A stretch of 64,000 nt of DNA from JBFMFH01 sp040752275 (GTDB taxonomy: Bacteria > Acidobacteriota > Vicinamibacteria > Vicinamibacterales > JAKQTR01), in assembly GCA_040752275.1 (NCBI GenBank), contig JBFMFH010000121.1, positions 26,018-90,017 on the forward strand, given 5' to 3'. Made by a program: the position numbers and the translations under genes. The notes beneath the pieces were generated by a model that was not told the origin of the DNA, searched no databases, and worked only from the letters and a program-made list of their open reading frames with translations. Position 1 is the stretch's first letter, and each line of letters opens with the position of its first letter. Positions 1-8,381 of the stretch are shown here, one piece after another.

Positions 1-71
1 TTCTTCTTGCCCATGGTCTCGGAGACCATCTGGAACATGTCTTCGGCCAGCGCTTCGACGGTGACCGGCAT
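1..71 (-). CDS. Partial small protein after dsrB, dsrD candidate
   Basis: Only the first 23 codons are inside the window (MPVTVEALAEDMFQMVSETM, then GKK). An AGGAGG ribosome binding site lies just upstream of the ATG at 71, and the gene starts 60 bases after dsrB ends, so it is almost certainly real and co-transcribed. In sulfate reducers the gene directly after dsrAB is commonly dsrD, a small winged-helix activator of DsrAB. The visible helical start is compatible with that but too short to prove it. A dsrD here would favour the reductive direction of the pathway. The call rests mainly on position. Confidence 0.45.
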   Translation of the reverse strand, partial: MPVTVEALAEDMFQMVSETMGKK

Positions 72-131
72 GGCGTCCTCCTGACCGTCCCGGGCGGGCG
101 AGCCCCAGAAAGGGGCCCACCCGTCGAAGGA

Positions 132-1214
132 CTAGAAGCGGATGTGCGTGGAACGCGCGTAGGTCGTCCCCGCGAACTTGAAGTCATCCAGGTGATAGCG
201 TGTGAACGGGATGCCGGCCAGCTTGAAGAACCGCGGCCACCCGATTCGTTCGATCCACTCGCCCATGCGCTCGTACTTCCGTGCGTTCGCCGCGTAGACG
301 TCGACGAGCTTGACGACCGCCTCGACCACTTCCGGCCAGCGGGGCGGGTTGTTCGGAATGAAGGGGATCGCCAGTTTCGAGAACTTCGGCGCGGTGCGGG
401 CATTGCTGACCTTGCCGCCCACCCAGATCGAGATACCGTCGTTCTCGGGGTCGTTGAGCGGCATGGACGGGCAGACGGTGTAGCAGTTCCCGCAGAACAT
501 GCACTGTTCTTCCACGACTTCGACCGATGCCTTCTCGTGGACGGTGGCCGGGCGGATGGCCCCGGTCGGGCATGACGCGATCAGGGTCGGGATCTCGCAG
601 GTCTTCGGCAGCGTCTCGTGGTTGATCTTCGGCAGCCGGCGATGGATGCCGAGGATGGCGATGTCCGAGCAGTGCACGGCCCCGCACATGTTGAGGCAGC
701 AGGCCAGCGCGATGCGCAGCTTCGCCGGGAGGTTCTCGTGGGTGAAGCGCTCCACGATCGCGTCCATCACCGATTTGACGATGCCCGACGCATCGGTCGC
801 CGACGAGTGGCAGTGGACCCAACCCTGGGTGTGCACGATGTTGCTGACGGCGTTGTTGGTGCCGCCCACCGGGAAGCCCTGCGCGGCCAGGTCCTTCTTC
901 AGCGGCTCGACGTTCTTCTCGTCGGTGAGCAGGAACTCGATGTTGTTGCGGCTCGTGAAGCGCAGGTGGCCGCCGCAGTACTTGTCCGCCAGGTCGGCGA
1001 ACATCCGAAGGGTCTGCACGCTCAGGAGTCGGGGCGAGCCCGCCCGCACGGTGTACAGCCTGTCGCCCGACGCGGCAACGTGACAGAGCACGCCGGGCGC
1101 CACCTTTTCGTGGTACGTCCACTGCCCGTAGTTCTTCTTGATGACGGGCGGCAGGAACTTCTCGTAGTGCGGGGGGCCGATATCCGTAATCCGCTTGACC
1201 GGTGCTGTCGCCAT
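132..1214 (-). CDS. dsrB: Dissimilatory sulfite reductase subunit beta
   Basis: DsrB is the beta subunit of the cytoplasmic siroheme enzyme that reduces sulfite, with sulfur passed to DsrC. The 360-residue length is normal. The siroheme-[4Fe-4S] region shows [12 protein letters not shown] followed by [14 protein letters not shown], which supplies the expected cysteine set. A ferredoxin insert follows with [12 protein letters not shown]. The gene lies 31 bases after dsrA in the same orientation. The ATG at 1214 opens [15 protein letters not shown]. The sequence alone does not settle whether the enzyme works reductively or oxidatively; the surrounding qmo, apr and pyrophosphatase genes lean toward sulfate reduction. 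Confidence 0.97.
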   Translation of the reverse strand: MATAPVKRITDIGPPHYEKFLPPVIKKNYGQWTYHEKVAPGVLCHVAASGDRLYTVRAGSPRLLSVQTLRMFADLADKYCGGHLRFTSRNNIEFLLTDEKNVEPLKKDLAAQGFPVGGTNNAVSNIVHTQGWVHCHSSATDASGIVKSVMDAIVERFTHENLPAKLRIALACCLNMCGAVHCSDIAILGIHRRLPKINHETLPKTCEIPTLIASCPTGAIRPATVHEKASVEVVEEQCMFCGNCYTVCPSMPLNDPENDGISIWVGGKVSNARTAPKFSKLAIPFIPNNPPRWPEVVEAVVKLVDVYAANARKYERMGEWIERIGWPRFFKLAGIPFTRYHLDDFKFAGTTYARSTHIRF

Positions 1215-1245
1215 TGTCTGTTCTCCTCGCAGGTCTGTGGGCCCG

Positions 1246-2433
1246 CTACTGCCCGTCCCCTTCCTTCTGGAAGAAGATGTACGGGTTGTCCCTTGGCGCG
1301 CTCACCATTTCCGGTTCTGGATCGAGCCCGATGGCGTCCAGGAAGTTCGCCAGACCGACGCGCTGCATCAGCTCGCCGACGCGCTCGCGGTTCTTGCCGT
1401 ACTCGTCCCAGAACTCCCACACGCGCGAGATCAGTTCCTTCAGGGTGTCCATCAGCTCCTCGGCGGGCACGAAGGGCACCAGCACCGATGACAGCAGCGC
1501 CCCCTGGACGATCGGCGCCTTGGCGCCGATGAGGATCGTCGCACCGCGCTGTGTCCCGGGCCTGAGGGCCTTGGGCATCACGTTGATGCAGTGCATGCAC
1601 CGCACGCACTCGCCGTTGGCAATGGTCAGCTTGGCGCCGTCCCACGACATGCAGCGGGTCGGGCACCGGTCGCACACGTCCTTCTGGATGTTCAGTCCGG
1701 CGGCCACATACTGCGCGACGGCCACGTCGTCCTGCTGGATGTCGTCCTTCCAGGTCCCGATCACGGACAGGTCGGCTCTGGCGATCGATGCCACGCAGTC
1801 GTTGGGGCAGCCCGCGCACTTGATCTTGAACTTGTACGGGAACGGCGGCCGGTGCAGCTCGTCCTGGTACTGGTGGGTCAAGTCGTTGCAGAGCTTCAGC
1901 GTGTCGTAGCACGCCCACTCGCATCGCGCCTGGCCGACGCAGGCCGAAGGCGTCCGCATGCACGATCCCGATCCCCCGAGGTCGAAGCCGGCCTCGGTCA
2001 GCTCCTTGAAGGTCGGTTCGAGCTCATCGGTCTTCGTGCCGAGGAAGATGATGTCCCCCGTCGACCCGTGCATGTTCGTCAGGCCCGATCCGTGACGTTC
2101 CCAGATGTCGCACAGCGTCCGGATCGCATCGCTCGTGTAGAACCACCCCGACGGTTGGTTGACGCGCATCGTGTGGAAGTGGGCGACGTTGGGGAACTTC
2201 TCCGGCAGGTCGCTGTACCGCCCGATGACCCCGCCGCCGTAGCCGAGCACGCCGACGATGCCGCCGTGCTTCCAGTGCCCGATCTTCTCCGCGTAGGACT
2301 GCTCGAGCTGCCCCAGGAGATCGGTGCAGACCGGGCTCTTCTCCTCCGCCCGCTTGATCTCCCGGACGAAGCTCGGCCACGGGCCGCGTTCGAGCTCGTC
2401 GAGCAGCGGTGTCTTGATTCTCTCGTCCGCCAT
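1246..2433 (-). CDS. dsrA: Dissimilatory sulfite reductase subunit alpha
   Basis: DsrA pairs with DsrB in the alpha2beta2 sulfite reductase. The family signature [20 protein letters not shown] opens the protein. Cluster and siroheme cysteines appear in [14 protein letters not shown] and [12 protein letters not shown]. The ferredoxin domain has CDRCPTRC and the typical [13 protein letters not shown]. At 395 residues it is slightly shorter than many DsrA proteins. Two adjacent ATGs exist (2436 and 2433). I chose 2433 because AGGAGG then lies 5 bases away instead of 2. The 91-base gap back to qmoC contains a stem-loop, so the dsr genes may be transcribed with the qmo genes or partly uncoupled from them. 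Confidence 0.97.
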   Translation of the reverse strand: MADERIKTPLLDELERGPWPSFVREIKRAEEKSPVCTDLLGQLEQSYAEKIGHWKHGGIVGVLGYGGGVIGRYSDLPEKFPNVAHFHTMRVNQPSGWFYTSDAIRTLCDIWERHGSGLTNMHGSTGDIIFLGTKTDELEPTFKELTEAGFDLGGSGSCMRTPSACVGQARCEWACYDTLKLCNDLTHQYQDELHRPPFPYKFKIKCAGCPNDCVASIARADLSVIGTWKDDIQQDDVAVAQYVAAGLNIQKDVCDRCPTRCMSWDGAKLTIANGECVRCMHCINVMPKALRPGTQRGATILIGAKAPIVQGALLSSVLVPFVPAEELMDTLKELISRVWEFWDEYGKNRERVGELMQRVGLANFLDAIGLDPEPEMVSAPRDNPYIFFQKEGDGQ

Positions 2434-2496
2434 CATGTCCTCCTATCGACGGGGTAGGTCGCGCCGCCCCGCGAGCGTGCCGCGCCTGAACCAGCC

Positions 2497-2514
2497 CCGG
2501 CCTTGACGGGCCGG
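2497..2514 (-). other. Stem-loop between qmoC and dsrA
   Basis: CCGGCC and GGCCGG form a perfect 6-bp stem around the loop CGTCAA (minus strand). It begins 11 bases after the qmoC stop and lies about 60 bases before dsrA. No U-tract follows on the minus strand, so it is not a classic intrinsic terminator. It could be a processing or attenuation element, or simply GC-rich chance. Confidence 0.3.
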
Positions 2515-2524
2515 TTTCCTACAG

Positions 2525-3619
2525 TCACGTCCTGCCTGCCGCCGCCATGGCCACCGTCCGGTAGGCCAGGTGGGCGAACTTGGTATAGGGGGCACCGACA
2601 AAGAGGGCAAAGATCAACACCAGGTGCACGTAATACACCACGTACATCCAGGGGACCGCCTCGGCCAGGCGGAGGAACTGAATGACCATGCCGCTCACGA
2701 GCACGCCGGCCAGCGTCCACGCGAAGAACCAGTCGAAGGGGGTGCTGGCCGCCCGCTTCACCGGATCGCGCAGCCGATCCCCCAGCAGGAGCATCACGCC
2801 GGCGATTGCCGCCGCGCCACTCGCGTTGGCGAGGATCTTCAGGGGATTGGTTTGGGCCAGCGGCGTTTCGAGCAGGCCCGCCATCGTCAAGACGCCCACG
2901 ACGGTCCCGACGGCAGCGAGGCCCAGAAATCCCCAGAGTGTCGCCAGGTGCCCGTAGAACCGCGTGCGTTCGGTACCGCACTGCCCGAAGCGCCGGTGGG
3001 TCAGAATCGCGGCCACGGCCGGGATCAGCCCGGCGATCAGAGGCCCGTCCGCCCCCGATGCGCGCAGCGCCCTGGTGAATCGGACCAGACCGCCGGCAAA
3101 GGCGATGAGGAGCAGACCGGACAGGGCGAAGAAGAACGCCTCGAGCACCGGCAACGGGAACATGTCCGCGAACTCGAAGCGGGGTTCGGCGGTGCCCTGC
3201 ATCAACGGCCCGGACAGGCTCAGCAGCCCGAAGGCCACGGCACCGGCCAGGAACAGCACGGCGAGACCGGCCGGCCGCGAGAGCAGCGAGCCGAGGACGC
3301 CTGGAATGGCGAAGTGCTTGATCGCTTCGCTGCGCAGCGCACCGAAGACGTCGCCAGGCCGCGCGCCCCTCGGACAGCGAGTCGTACAATCCCCGCAGTT
3401 GTGGCACAGCCAGATGGCGGGATCGCCCATCAGCTGCCCCTTGAGGCCCCACTGAGCCCGGATCATCTGCCGGCGCGGAAACGGCGCATGGTCCGGCGAC
3501 AGAGTGCACACGACGGAACAGGTGGCACACTGATAGCACTTCTTGAGATCTCCGCCTCCGCCGTTCACGACGCTCCTGATGAATCGAACGTCTGGCTGGA
3601 GGAGCACGGCGTCGGACAT
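2525..3619 (-). CDS. qmoC: Quinone-interacting membrane-bound oxidoreductase subunit C
   Basis: QmoC is the membrane subunit that links the menaquinone pool to QmoAB and so to APS reductase. The first ~110 residues are an HdrC-like double cluster domain (CYQCATCSVVC and WLCHNCGDCTTRCPRG). The rest is an HdrE/NarI-like membrane domain with about six hydrophobic helices. The protein has 364 residues. The reading frame stays open much further upstream (to 4261), but that part lies inside qmoB and is not protein. The ATG at 3619, starting MSDAVLLQPDVRF, falls 17 bases after the qmoB stop and is the sensible start. Confidence 0.94.
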   Translation of the reverse strand: MSDAVLLQPDVRFIRSVVNGGGGDLKKCYQCATCSVVCTLSPDHAPFPRRQMIRAQWGLKGQLMGDPAIWLCHNCGDCTTRCPRGARPGDVFGALRSEAIKHFAIPGVLGSLLSRPAGLAVLFLAGAVAFGLLSLSGPLMQGTAEPRFEFADMFPLPVLEAFFFALSGLLLIAFAGGLVRFTRALRASGADGPLIAGLIPAVAAILTHRRFGQCGTERTRFYGHLATLWGFLGLAAVGTVVGVLTMAGLLETPLAQTNPLKILANASGAAAIAGVMLLLGDRLRDPVKRAASTPFDWFFAWTLAGVLVSGMVIQFLRLAEAVPWMYVVYYVHLVLIFALFVGAPYTKFAHLAYRTVAMAAAGRT

Positions 3620-3636
3620 GGCGAAACGCTCCCGCG

Positions 3637-5895
3637 CTAAAACCCTTTGTACGGGTTCGGTCCGAGGTCCCGAATCCGGTCCATGAACTCGTCGATGAGC
3701 GCGGGCAGCTTCCCGTACTCGTTGATCGCCAGCTGGGTCAGCTGGATGCGCTCCGATTCCAGCTGGAGACGCTGCAGCGTTTCCTTCACGTTCTCCAGCC
3801 GCCGGTTGGCCAGTTCGCTGCCCTGAACGAAGTGGCACTGGTAGTCGTCGCCGTACTTGCAGCCGACGAGCATCACGCCATCGATGCCGCCCGACAAAGC
3901 ATCGGCGATCCATACGATGTTGAGCGATCCCAGACAGCGAAGCGGCACGACGCGGACGGAGGGGTCGTAGTGCACCCGGTTCAGGCCCGCGACGTCCAGT
4001 GCCGGGTAGGCGTCGTTCTCGCACATCAGGACCAGGACGCGCGGCTTCTCCTCGTCCTCGTCCGGCACCTCGATTGCCTTGATCATCGAGGCGATCATGT
4101 CGACCGAGTAGTTCTTGAACGAGATGATGCGTTCGGGGCACGCCCCCATGCAGACGCCGCACCGACGGCAGCGGTAGACGTTGAGCTGCGGGGTCCCCTT
4201 GGGATCCTCGTCGAGGGTGCCGAAGGGGCACTCCTCGGTGCAGCGCTTGCACTGGGTGCACCGCTGCAGGAAGAACGACGGGAACGACAGATCGCCGGCC
4301 CTGGGGTGCACGGCCGCGCCGCGCGAGGCGAGCTCGACGCTCTGGATGGCCTTCATCGCGGCCCCCATTGCGTCCTCCTGGGCGTGCGCACCATCCATCG
4401 GCGCGCGCACCGCGCCCGCCGCGTAGATCCCGGTCCGCCTGGTCTCATAGGGGAAGCAGACGAAGTGCGAGTCGGGGAAGCCGTACTTGTGCGCCGGCAG
4501 ATCCGGTCCCTGCCGGTAGGTCAGGCACAAGATCTCGGTGCCTTCGTGGTGAGCGAGGTCCGCGATCTTCTTCCGCGCGTCGGACTTCTGTGGCTCGGTG
4601 GCCTCGGCGCGCGCCAGCGTCGCTCTGGAGTCCTTGACCAGCCTGATGGCCGCGCCGTCAGCGGCGTTGGGCACCATGCCGGTGGCCAGGACGACCAGAT
4701 CGGCCTCGATGCGGACCTGCTCGCCGACGAGGGTGTCCTTGACCGTGGCTGCCATCCGGCCGCCGCCGTCGGCTTCGACGCCGACGATCTCGCCCTTGGT
4801 GAGGAATGTCAGCGGGTGATCCTGCGCGGCGCGGTAGAACCGCTCGTACTGGCCTGGCGTGCGGATGTCCTTGTAGACGACGAACACGGCCGCGTCGGGG
4901 TTCTGCGCGTGGATCATCGTGGCGTGCTTCAGCGTGGCCATGCAGCAGGTCGACGAGCAGTAGGGCAGGTGCCGCTCGTCGCGGGAACCCGCGCACTGCA
5001 CGAACAGCACGCTCATCACGGGCCGGCCGTCCGACGGCCGCACGATGGGACCGGCGGCGGCCAGGCGTTCGAACTCGACGTTCGTGATAACGTCGGGGCT
5101 CGCACCATAGCCGAGCTGCCCGAGCTTCGTCGCGTCGTACGGTCTCCAGCCGGTGGCCAGCACGATGGCCCCGACCCGGGTCTTCAGCTCGCCCGACTCG
5201 GCCGCGATCGTGACGTCGAACATGCCCGGCTGGCCGGAGGTCTCGCGGATGGTCGCGGAGGTGAGCACCTGGATCTTCGGGTGATAGCTCACCTGCTGGA
5301 TCTGGGCGGCCACGCCGCCGGCCTGGAGGTCCGTGTAGGGCGGCGCGGTCGGGAACCGCTGGGCCAGCGCCGCCACGAACCCGCCGAGCCGTGGTGACTT
5401 CTCCACGAGCACGACGTCATAACCGGCGGTCGCCGCCTCGATCGCCGCCGTCATGCCGGCGACGCCGCCGCCGACCACTAGGAGGCGCTTCGAGATCTCG
5501 TCCTGCTGCGGCTCGAGCGGCTCGCTCTTCCGCACCTTGGTGACGCCCATGCGGAGGTAGTCCTCCGCCAGCATCTGCGTGTCTTCGTCGTTCGGTTTGT
5601 GGCACCAGATCACGTGCTCGCGCAGGTTGACGCGATCCAGCACCATCAGCGGGTCGAACGAGAACGCGTCGGTCTTCACCCGCGGCGAACAGGCGGCAAT
5701 CACGACGCCGTCGACGGTTTCCGAGGCGATGTCCCGGCGGATCAGGTCGACGCCCTCCGGCCCGCAGAGGAAGGAGTGCGCCTCGCACCGGGGCACCTTG
5801 AGCTCGGCGGTCGCGACCTTGACGAGCTTGCCGATGTCGAGCGACTGGCCGATTCCGCAGCCGCTGCAGATGTAGACGCCCGGCCGCTCAGCCAT
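3637..5895 (-). CDS. qmoB: Quinone-interacting membrane-bound oxidoreductase subunit B
   Basis: QmoB is an HdrA-like flavoprotein with a C-terminal MvhD-like domain. In order it shows an N-terminal cysteine region (YICSGCGIGQSLDIG), an FAD-binding glycine loop (VGGGVAGMTAAIEAATAGYD), two [4Fe-4S] motifs (CTQCKRCTEECPFG and CRRCGVCMGACPER) and an MvhD-type segment with LMCENDAYPALDVAG and VGCKYGDDYQCHF. I start it at the ATG at 5895 (MAERPGVYIC, 752 residues), because GAGGAG lies 8 bases before it. A GTG at 5904 is possible but poorly spaced. The start overlaps the qmoA stop by 8 bases, indicating coupled translation. Confidence 0.95.
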   Translation of the reverse strand: MAERPGVYICSGCGIGQSLDIGKLVKVATAELKVPRCEAHSFLCGPEGVDLIRRDIASETVDGVVIAACSPRVKTDAFSFDPLMVLDRVNLREHVIWCHKPNDEDTQMLAEDYLRMGVTKVRKSEPLEPQQDEISKRLLVVGGGVAGMTAAIEAATAGYDVVLVEKSPRLGGFVAALAQRFPTAPPYTDLQAGGVAAQIQQVSYHPKIQVLTSATIRETSGQPGMFDVTIAAESGELKTRVGAIVLATGWRPYDATKLGQLGYGASPDVITNVEFERLAAAGPIVRPSDGRPVMSVLFVQCAGSRDERHLPYCSSTCCMATLKHATMIHAQNPDAAVFVVYKDIRTPGQYERFYRAAQDHPLTFLTKGEIVGVEADGGGRMAATVKDTLVGEQVRIEADLVVLATGMVPNAADGAAIRLVKDSRATLARAEATEPQKSDARKKIADLAHHEGTEILCLTYRQGPDLPAHKYGFPDSHFVCFPYETRRTGIYAAGAVRAPMDGAHAQEDAMGAAMKAIQSVELASRGAAVHPRAGDLSFPSFFLQRCTQCKRCTEECPFGTLDEDPKGTPQLNVYRCRRCGVCMGACPERIISFKNYSVDMIASMIKAIEVPDEDEEKPRVLVLMCENDAYPALDVAGLNRVHYDPSVRVVPLRCLGSLNIVWIADALSGGIDGVMLVGCKYGDDYQCHFVQGSELANRRLENVKETLQRLQLESERIQLTQLAINEYGKLPALIDEFMDRIRDLGPNPYKGF

Positions 5896-7168
5896 GGTGT
5901 GCACTCCTCACGACGGCCTGGAGTGCCCTCAGCGCGGCGGCGGTGGCGTCCTGCACCGTTGCCGACACCTCCTCGGGACGCGTGACGCACCCGGCTCCGA
6001 GGAGCCCTATATGGCCGCCTACGCGCGTCACGAACCCGTAGTCGTCCGTGGCAAACCCTGCCGGCAGGGTGGCGGTCTGCGGCACGATGCCCGTCGCGAG
6101 CACCAGCATGCCAACCCGCTGGGTCACCTTCTTCCCGCTCTGCACGTCCTCCGCCGTCACGATGAGATCATGGGTCGCGGCGTCTTCCGTCACCTGTCCG
6201 ACCTTGCCCTTGACGAGCGACAGGTGCGGGTCCGACGCGACCTTCGCACGGAAGTCCTCGAGGCGGCCTGGTGTGCGGATGTCGATGTAGAAGATGGTCG
6301 CGGGCACTTCCGGGTAGAGATCGCGCAGATACGTGGCCTGCTTCAGCGAAGCGGCGCAGCATACGGCCGAGCAGTACGGCAGGTGGTTCTCGTCGCGCGA
6401 GCCGGCGCACTGGACGAATGCCACCGACGATGGGGCCGCGCCGTCCGACGGCCGCACGATCCGCCCCCTGGTCGGGCCGTCCGGGGCGGCGTACCGCTCC
6501 AGCATCACGTTGGTGATCACGTTGGGGAACCTGCCGAAACCCAGGTTGTCGATCTTCGCCGCGTCGTACGGCGCCCAGCCTGTCGCGGCCACGGCAGCGG
6601 CCACCTTGACGGTCCGGCGTTCCGGCTGCTGGCCGAGGTCGACGGCCCCGTACGAGCAGGCGTCTCGGCACGCGGTGCAGCCATCCCGGCAGGCGGCGCG
6701 GTCGATGACGTAGGCCGCCGGAAACGCCATCTTGTGGGGCAGATACACCGCCTTCGTCGTTCCCATCCCCAGGTTGAACTCATCGGCTCGTTCGGCAGGG
6801 CACACCCGGGTGCACTCGTCGCAGAGCGTGCAGGCGTCGGTGACGAAGCGGGGGGCGATCGTGATGGTCGCCTCGAGATCGCCCGGCGTGCCACGGAGGC
6901 TGTCGACCGTGGCTTGCGTCAGCACCTGGATGTGCGGATTGCCCTTCAGCCGTTTGAAGTTGATCTCCAGCCCGCATCCCGGCGGGCAGAGCTTCGGAAA
7001 GTACCGGTAGCTGCGCGCGACGCGCCCCCCGAGGTACGGGAGCGACTCGGCCAGAATGACCTCGCAGCCGGATTCGGCTGCTTCGACTGCCGTCGTCACG
7101 CCGGCGATGCCGCCTCCGATGACCAGGATGGGCTTTCCGGCAGTCCTGTGAACCTGCGTCGTCGTCAT
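5888..7168 (-). CDS. qmoA: Quinone-interacting membrane-bound oxidoreductase subunit A
   Basis: QmoA is the second HdrA-like FAD subunit of the Qmo complex, which exchanges electrons with AprBA. The N-terminal Rossmann motif is ILVIGGGIAGVTTAVEAAES. Two cysteine clusters occur near the middle: CTLCDECTRVCP, and CRDGCTACRDACSYG about 45 residues later. The region SVAFVQCAGSRDENHLPYCS is shared with QmoB. At 426 residues the length is normal. It is the first gene of the coupled qmoABC set and lies 30 bases after the YkgJ-type gene. Confidence 0.95.
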   Translation of the reverse strand: MTTTQVHRTAGKPILVIGGGIAGVTTAVEAAESGCEVILAESLPYLGGRVARSYRYFPKLCPPGCGLEINFKRLKGNPHIQVLTQATVDSLRGTPGDLEATITIAPRFVTDACTLCDECTRVCPAERADEFNLGMGTTKAVYLPHKMAFPAAYVIDRAACRDGCTACRDACSYGAVDLGQQPERRTVKVAAAVAATGWAPYDAAKIDNLGFGRFPNVITNVMLERYAAPDGPTRGRIVRPSDGAAPSSVAFVQCAGSRDENHLPYCSAVCCAASLKQATYLRDLYPEVPATIFYIDIRTPGRLEDFRAKVASDPHLSLVKGKVGQVTEDAATHDLIVTAEDVQSGKKVTQRVGMLVLATGIVPQTATLPAGFATDDYGFVTRVGGHIGLLGAGCVTRPEEVSATVQDATAAALRALQAVVRSAHHG

Positions 7169-7198
7169 CGTCGTGCCTGTGGTCTCCTCGGGCCGCGC

Positions 7199-8014
7199 CT
7201 ACCGGCCCGCAGCCGCCATGGCCTGGCGCTTGGCTTCCATGACGGCCGGCTGGATCTTCATGCTCTTCTCGCCAAACAGCGCGAAACGGAGCCACTGCAT
7301 GGCGAACTCGAGCAGATCGTCGTCGTTCGTGCGCATGGCGTCGACGCGTGCTTCGTCGACCACGAAGGTCTGGAGGAAGCGACTCTCGAACACGAACCGC
7401 CGGAAGCGGTCCAGATCGAAGCACGCCATGTAGTACAGGTCCATCTGCGCCGGCGTCAGGCCCTCGGTCCCGTCCCAGAACTCGTGCAGCATGAGCGCCT
7501 TGAACGAGGCGCCCATCATGTCGTATTCCTCGATCCCCTGGTCCTCGATCCACTCCCGGACCGTGTACTCGCGCCCCTGGCCGTGTCCCTGGCAGAGAGC
7601 CTCGCGCAGCAGGAAGTGAAACGCCCGGTCATCGGGCGTCGACTGCCTGGGCTCGGCGGCGCCGAGCGGGTACATGCGGCACGCCCAGGGACGATGGCGA
7701 TAGACGGAGCATCCGCCGGGGCCGACGAACGGGCACGCCTTCGACTCGTCGTTCATCTTCAGCAGCACGACCGGGAACTTCTGGTCCTTCGTGAACGGCG
7801 AGATCGTGTGCTTCTGCAGAAACTCCGACGAGTCGATGCCGAGCGCACGCTTCATGCGCAACACGTCGTAGGGAGTGAGGACAATCGATACGTCCGCGCA
7901 GCAGTGCGTGAAGCACTCGAGGCCGCGGTCGCAGCGGAACGTGAACCGATCGTCAAGGGTCATTCTCGGAAGGTCGCGCAGGATGTGTGCTTGGACCGAC
8001 TGGTCGTTCGACAT
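7199..8014 (-). CDS. YkgJ-family cysteine-cluster protein
   Basis: The 271-residue protein carries the CxxxCxxxxCC-type signature of the YkgJ/UPF0153 family: CDRGLECFTHCCADV, then ACPFVGPGGCSVYRHRP and WACRMYPL. These cysteines are thought to bind zinc or an iron-sulfur cluster. No enzymatic role is established. YkgJ-like genes recur beside apr and qmo genes in sulfur-dissimilating bacteria, so a maturation or accessory role for APS reductase or Qmo is a fair inference. Only 2 bases separate it from the upstream zinc-finger gene, which indicates one operon. Confidence 0.85.
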   Translation of the reverse strand: MSNDQSVQAHILRDLPRMTLDDRFTFRCDRGLECFTHCCADVSIVLTPYDVLRMKRALGIDSSEFLQKHTISPFTKDQKFPVVLLKMNDESKACPFVGPGGCSVYRHRPWACRMYPLGAAEPRQSTPDDRAFHFLLREALCQGHGQGREYTVREWIEDQGIEEYDMMGASFKALMLHEFWDGTEGLTPAQMDLYYMACFDLDRFRRFVFESRFLQTFVVDEARVDAMRTNDDDLLEFAMQWLRFALFGEKSMKIQPAVMEAKRQAMAAAGR

Positions 8015-8016
8015 GG

Positions 8017-8292
8017 TCAGGGAGCCTCATCGTCCAGGATGCTGCTCCGGAGCGCATCCTTGGACCAGACAGGGAGCGGACCCGTCTCGCCGGTGGCGGG
8101 GTCCATTCGGAAGCGGTACGACGAGTGCGCGCCGAACTGATGTTCCATCCAGGCCCAGCCGCGAACGAAGTAGGGGCAGTCGTCGTTGAAGCAGACGTAT
8201 TGGAACTCCCCCACCCACGACCCCATCGGGGGGTTCTGCCACCGCTTCATGGAACTCTGGCAGTGCGGGCAGATGGGTGTTCCAGCAGTCAT
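8017..8292 (-). CDS. Small Ogr/Delta-like zinc-finger protein
   Basis: The 91-residue protein has one treble-clef-like zinc site: CPHCQSSMKRW near the N-terminus and YVCFNDDCPYFVRGW about 20 residues later, giving four cysteines. The rest mentions no catalytic motif. A GAGGA ribosome binding site precedes the ATG. It sits between aprA and the YkgJ gene with 2 bases to the latter. Small proteins of this type accompany aprBA in many sulfate reducers, so it probably belongs to the APS-reductase module. Its function is unknown to me. Confidence 0.8.
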   Translation of the reverse strand: MTAGTPICPHCQSSMKRWQNPPMGSWVGEFQYVCFNDDCPYFVRGWAWMEHQFGAHSSYRFRMDPATGETGPLPVWSKDALRSSILDDEAP

Positions 8293-8334
8293 GCGGATCC
8301 TCGAGGCCGGCGGGGGCGCGGGTCGGGCTGGGCG

Positions 8335-8367
8335 CCGGAGGCCTCCGCTCCGTGCGGGGGCCTCCGG
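8335..8367 (-). other. Stem-loop after aprA
   Basis: CCGGAGGCC and GGCCTCCGG form a perfect 9-bp stem around a 15-base loop, directly after the aprA stop and before the zinc-finger gene. There is no U-tract on the minus strand, so it is more likely an mRNA-stabilising or partial termination element than a full terminator. Such an element could keep aprBA transcript above the level of the downstream qmo and dsr genes. Confidence 0.45.
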
Positions 8368-8381
8368 TCACCGTCGTGTCG

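Noticed and set aside
2525..4261. 578-codon frame suggesting a long QmoC
   Set aside because: The upstream part overlaps qmoB in another frame; the normal HdrC-like start is at 3619.
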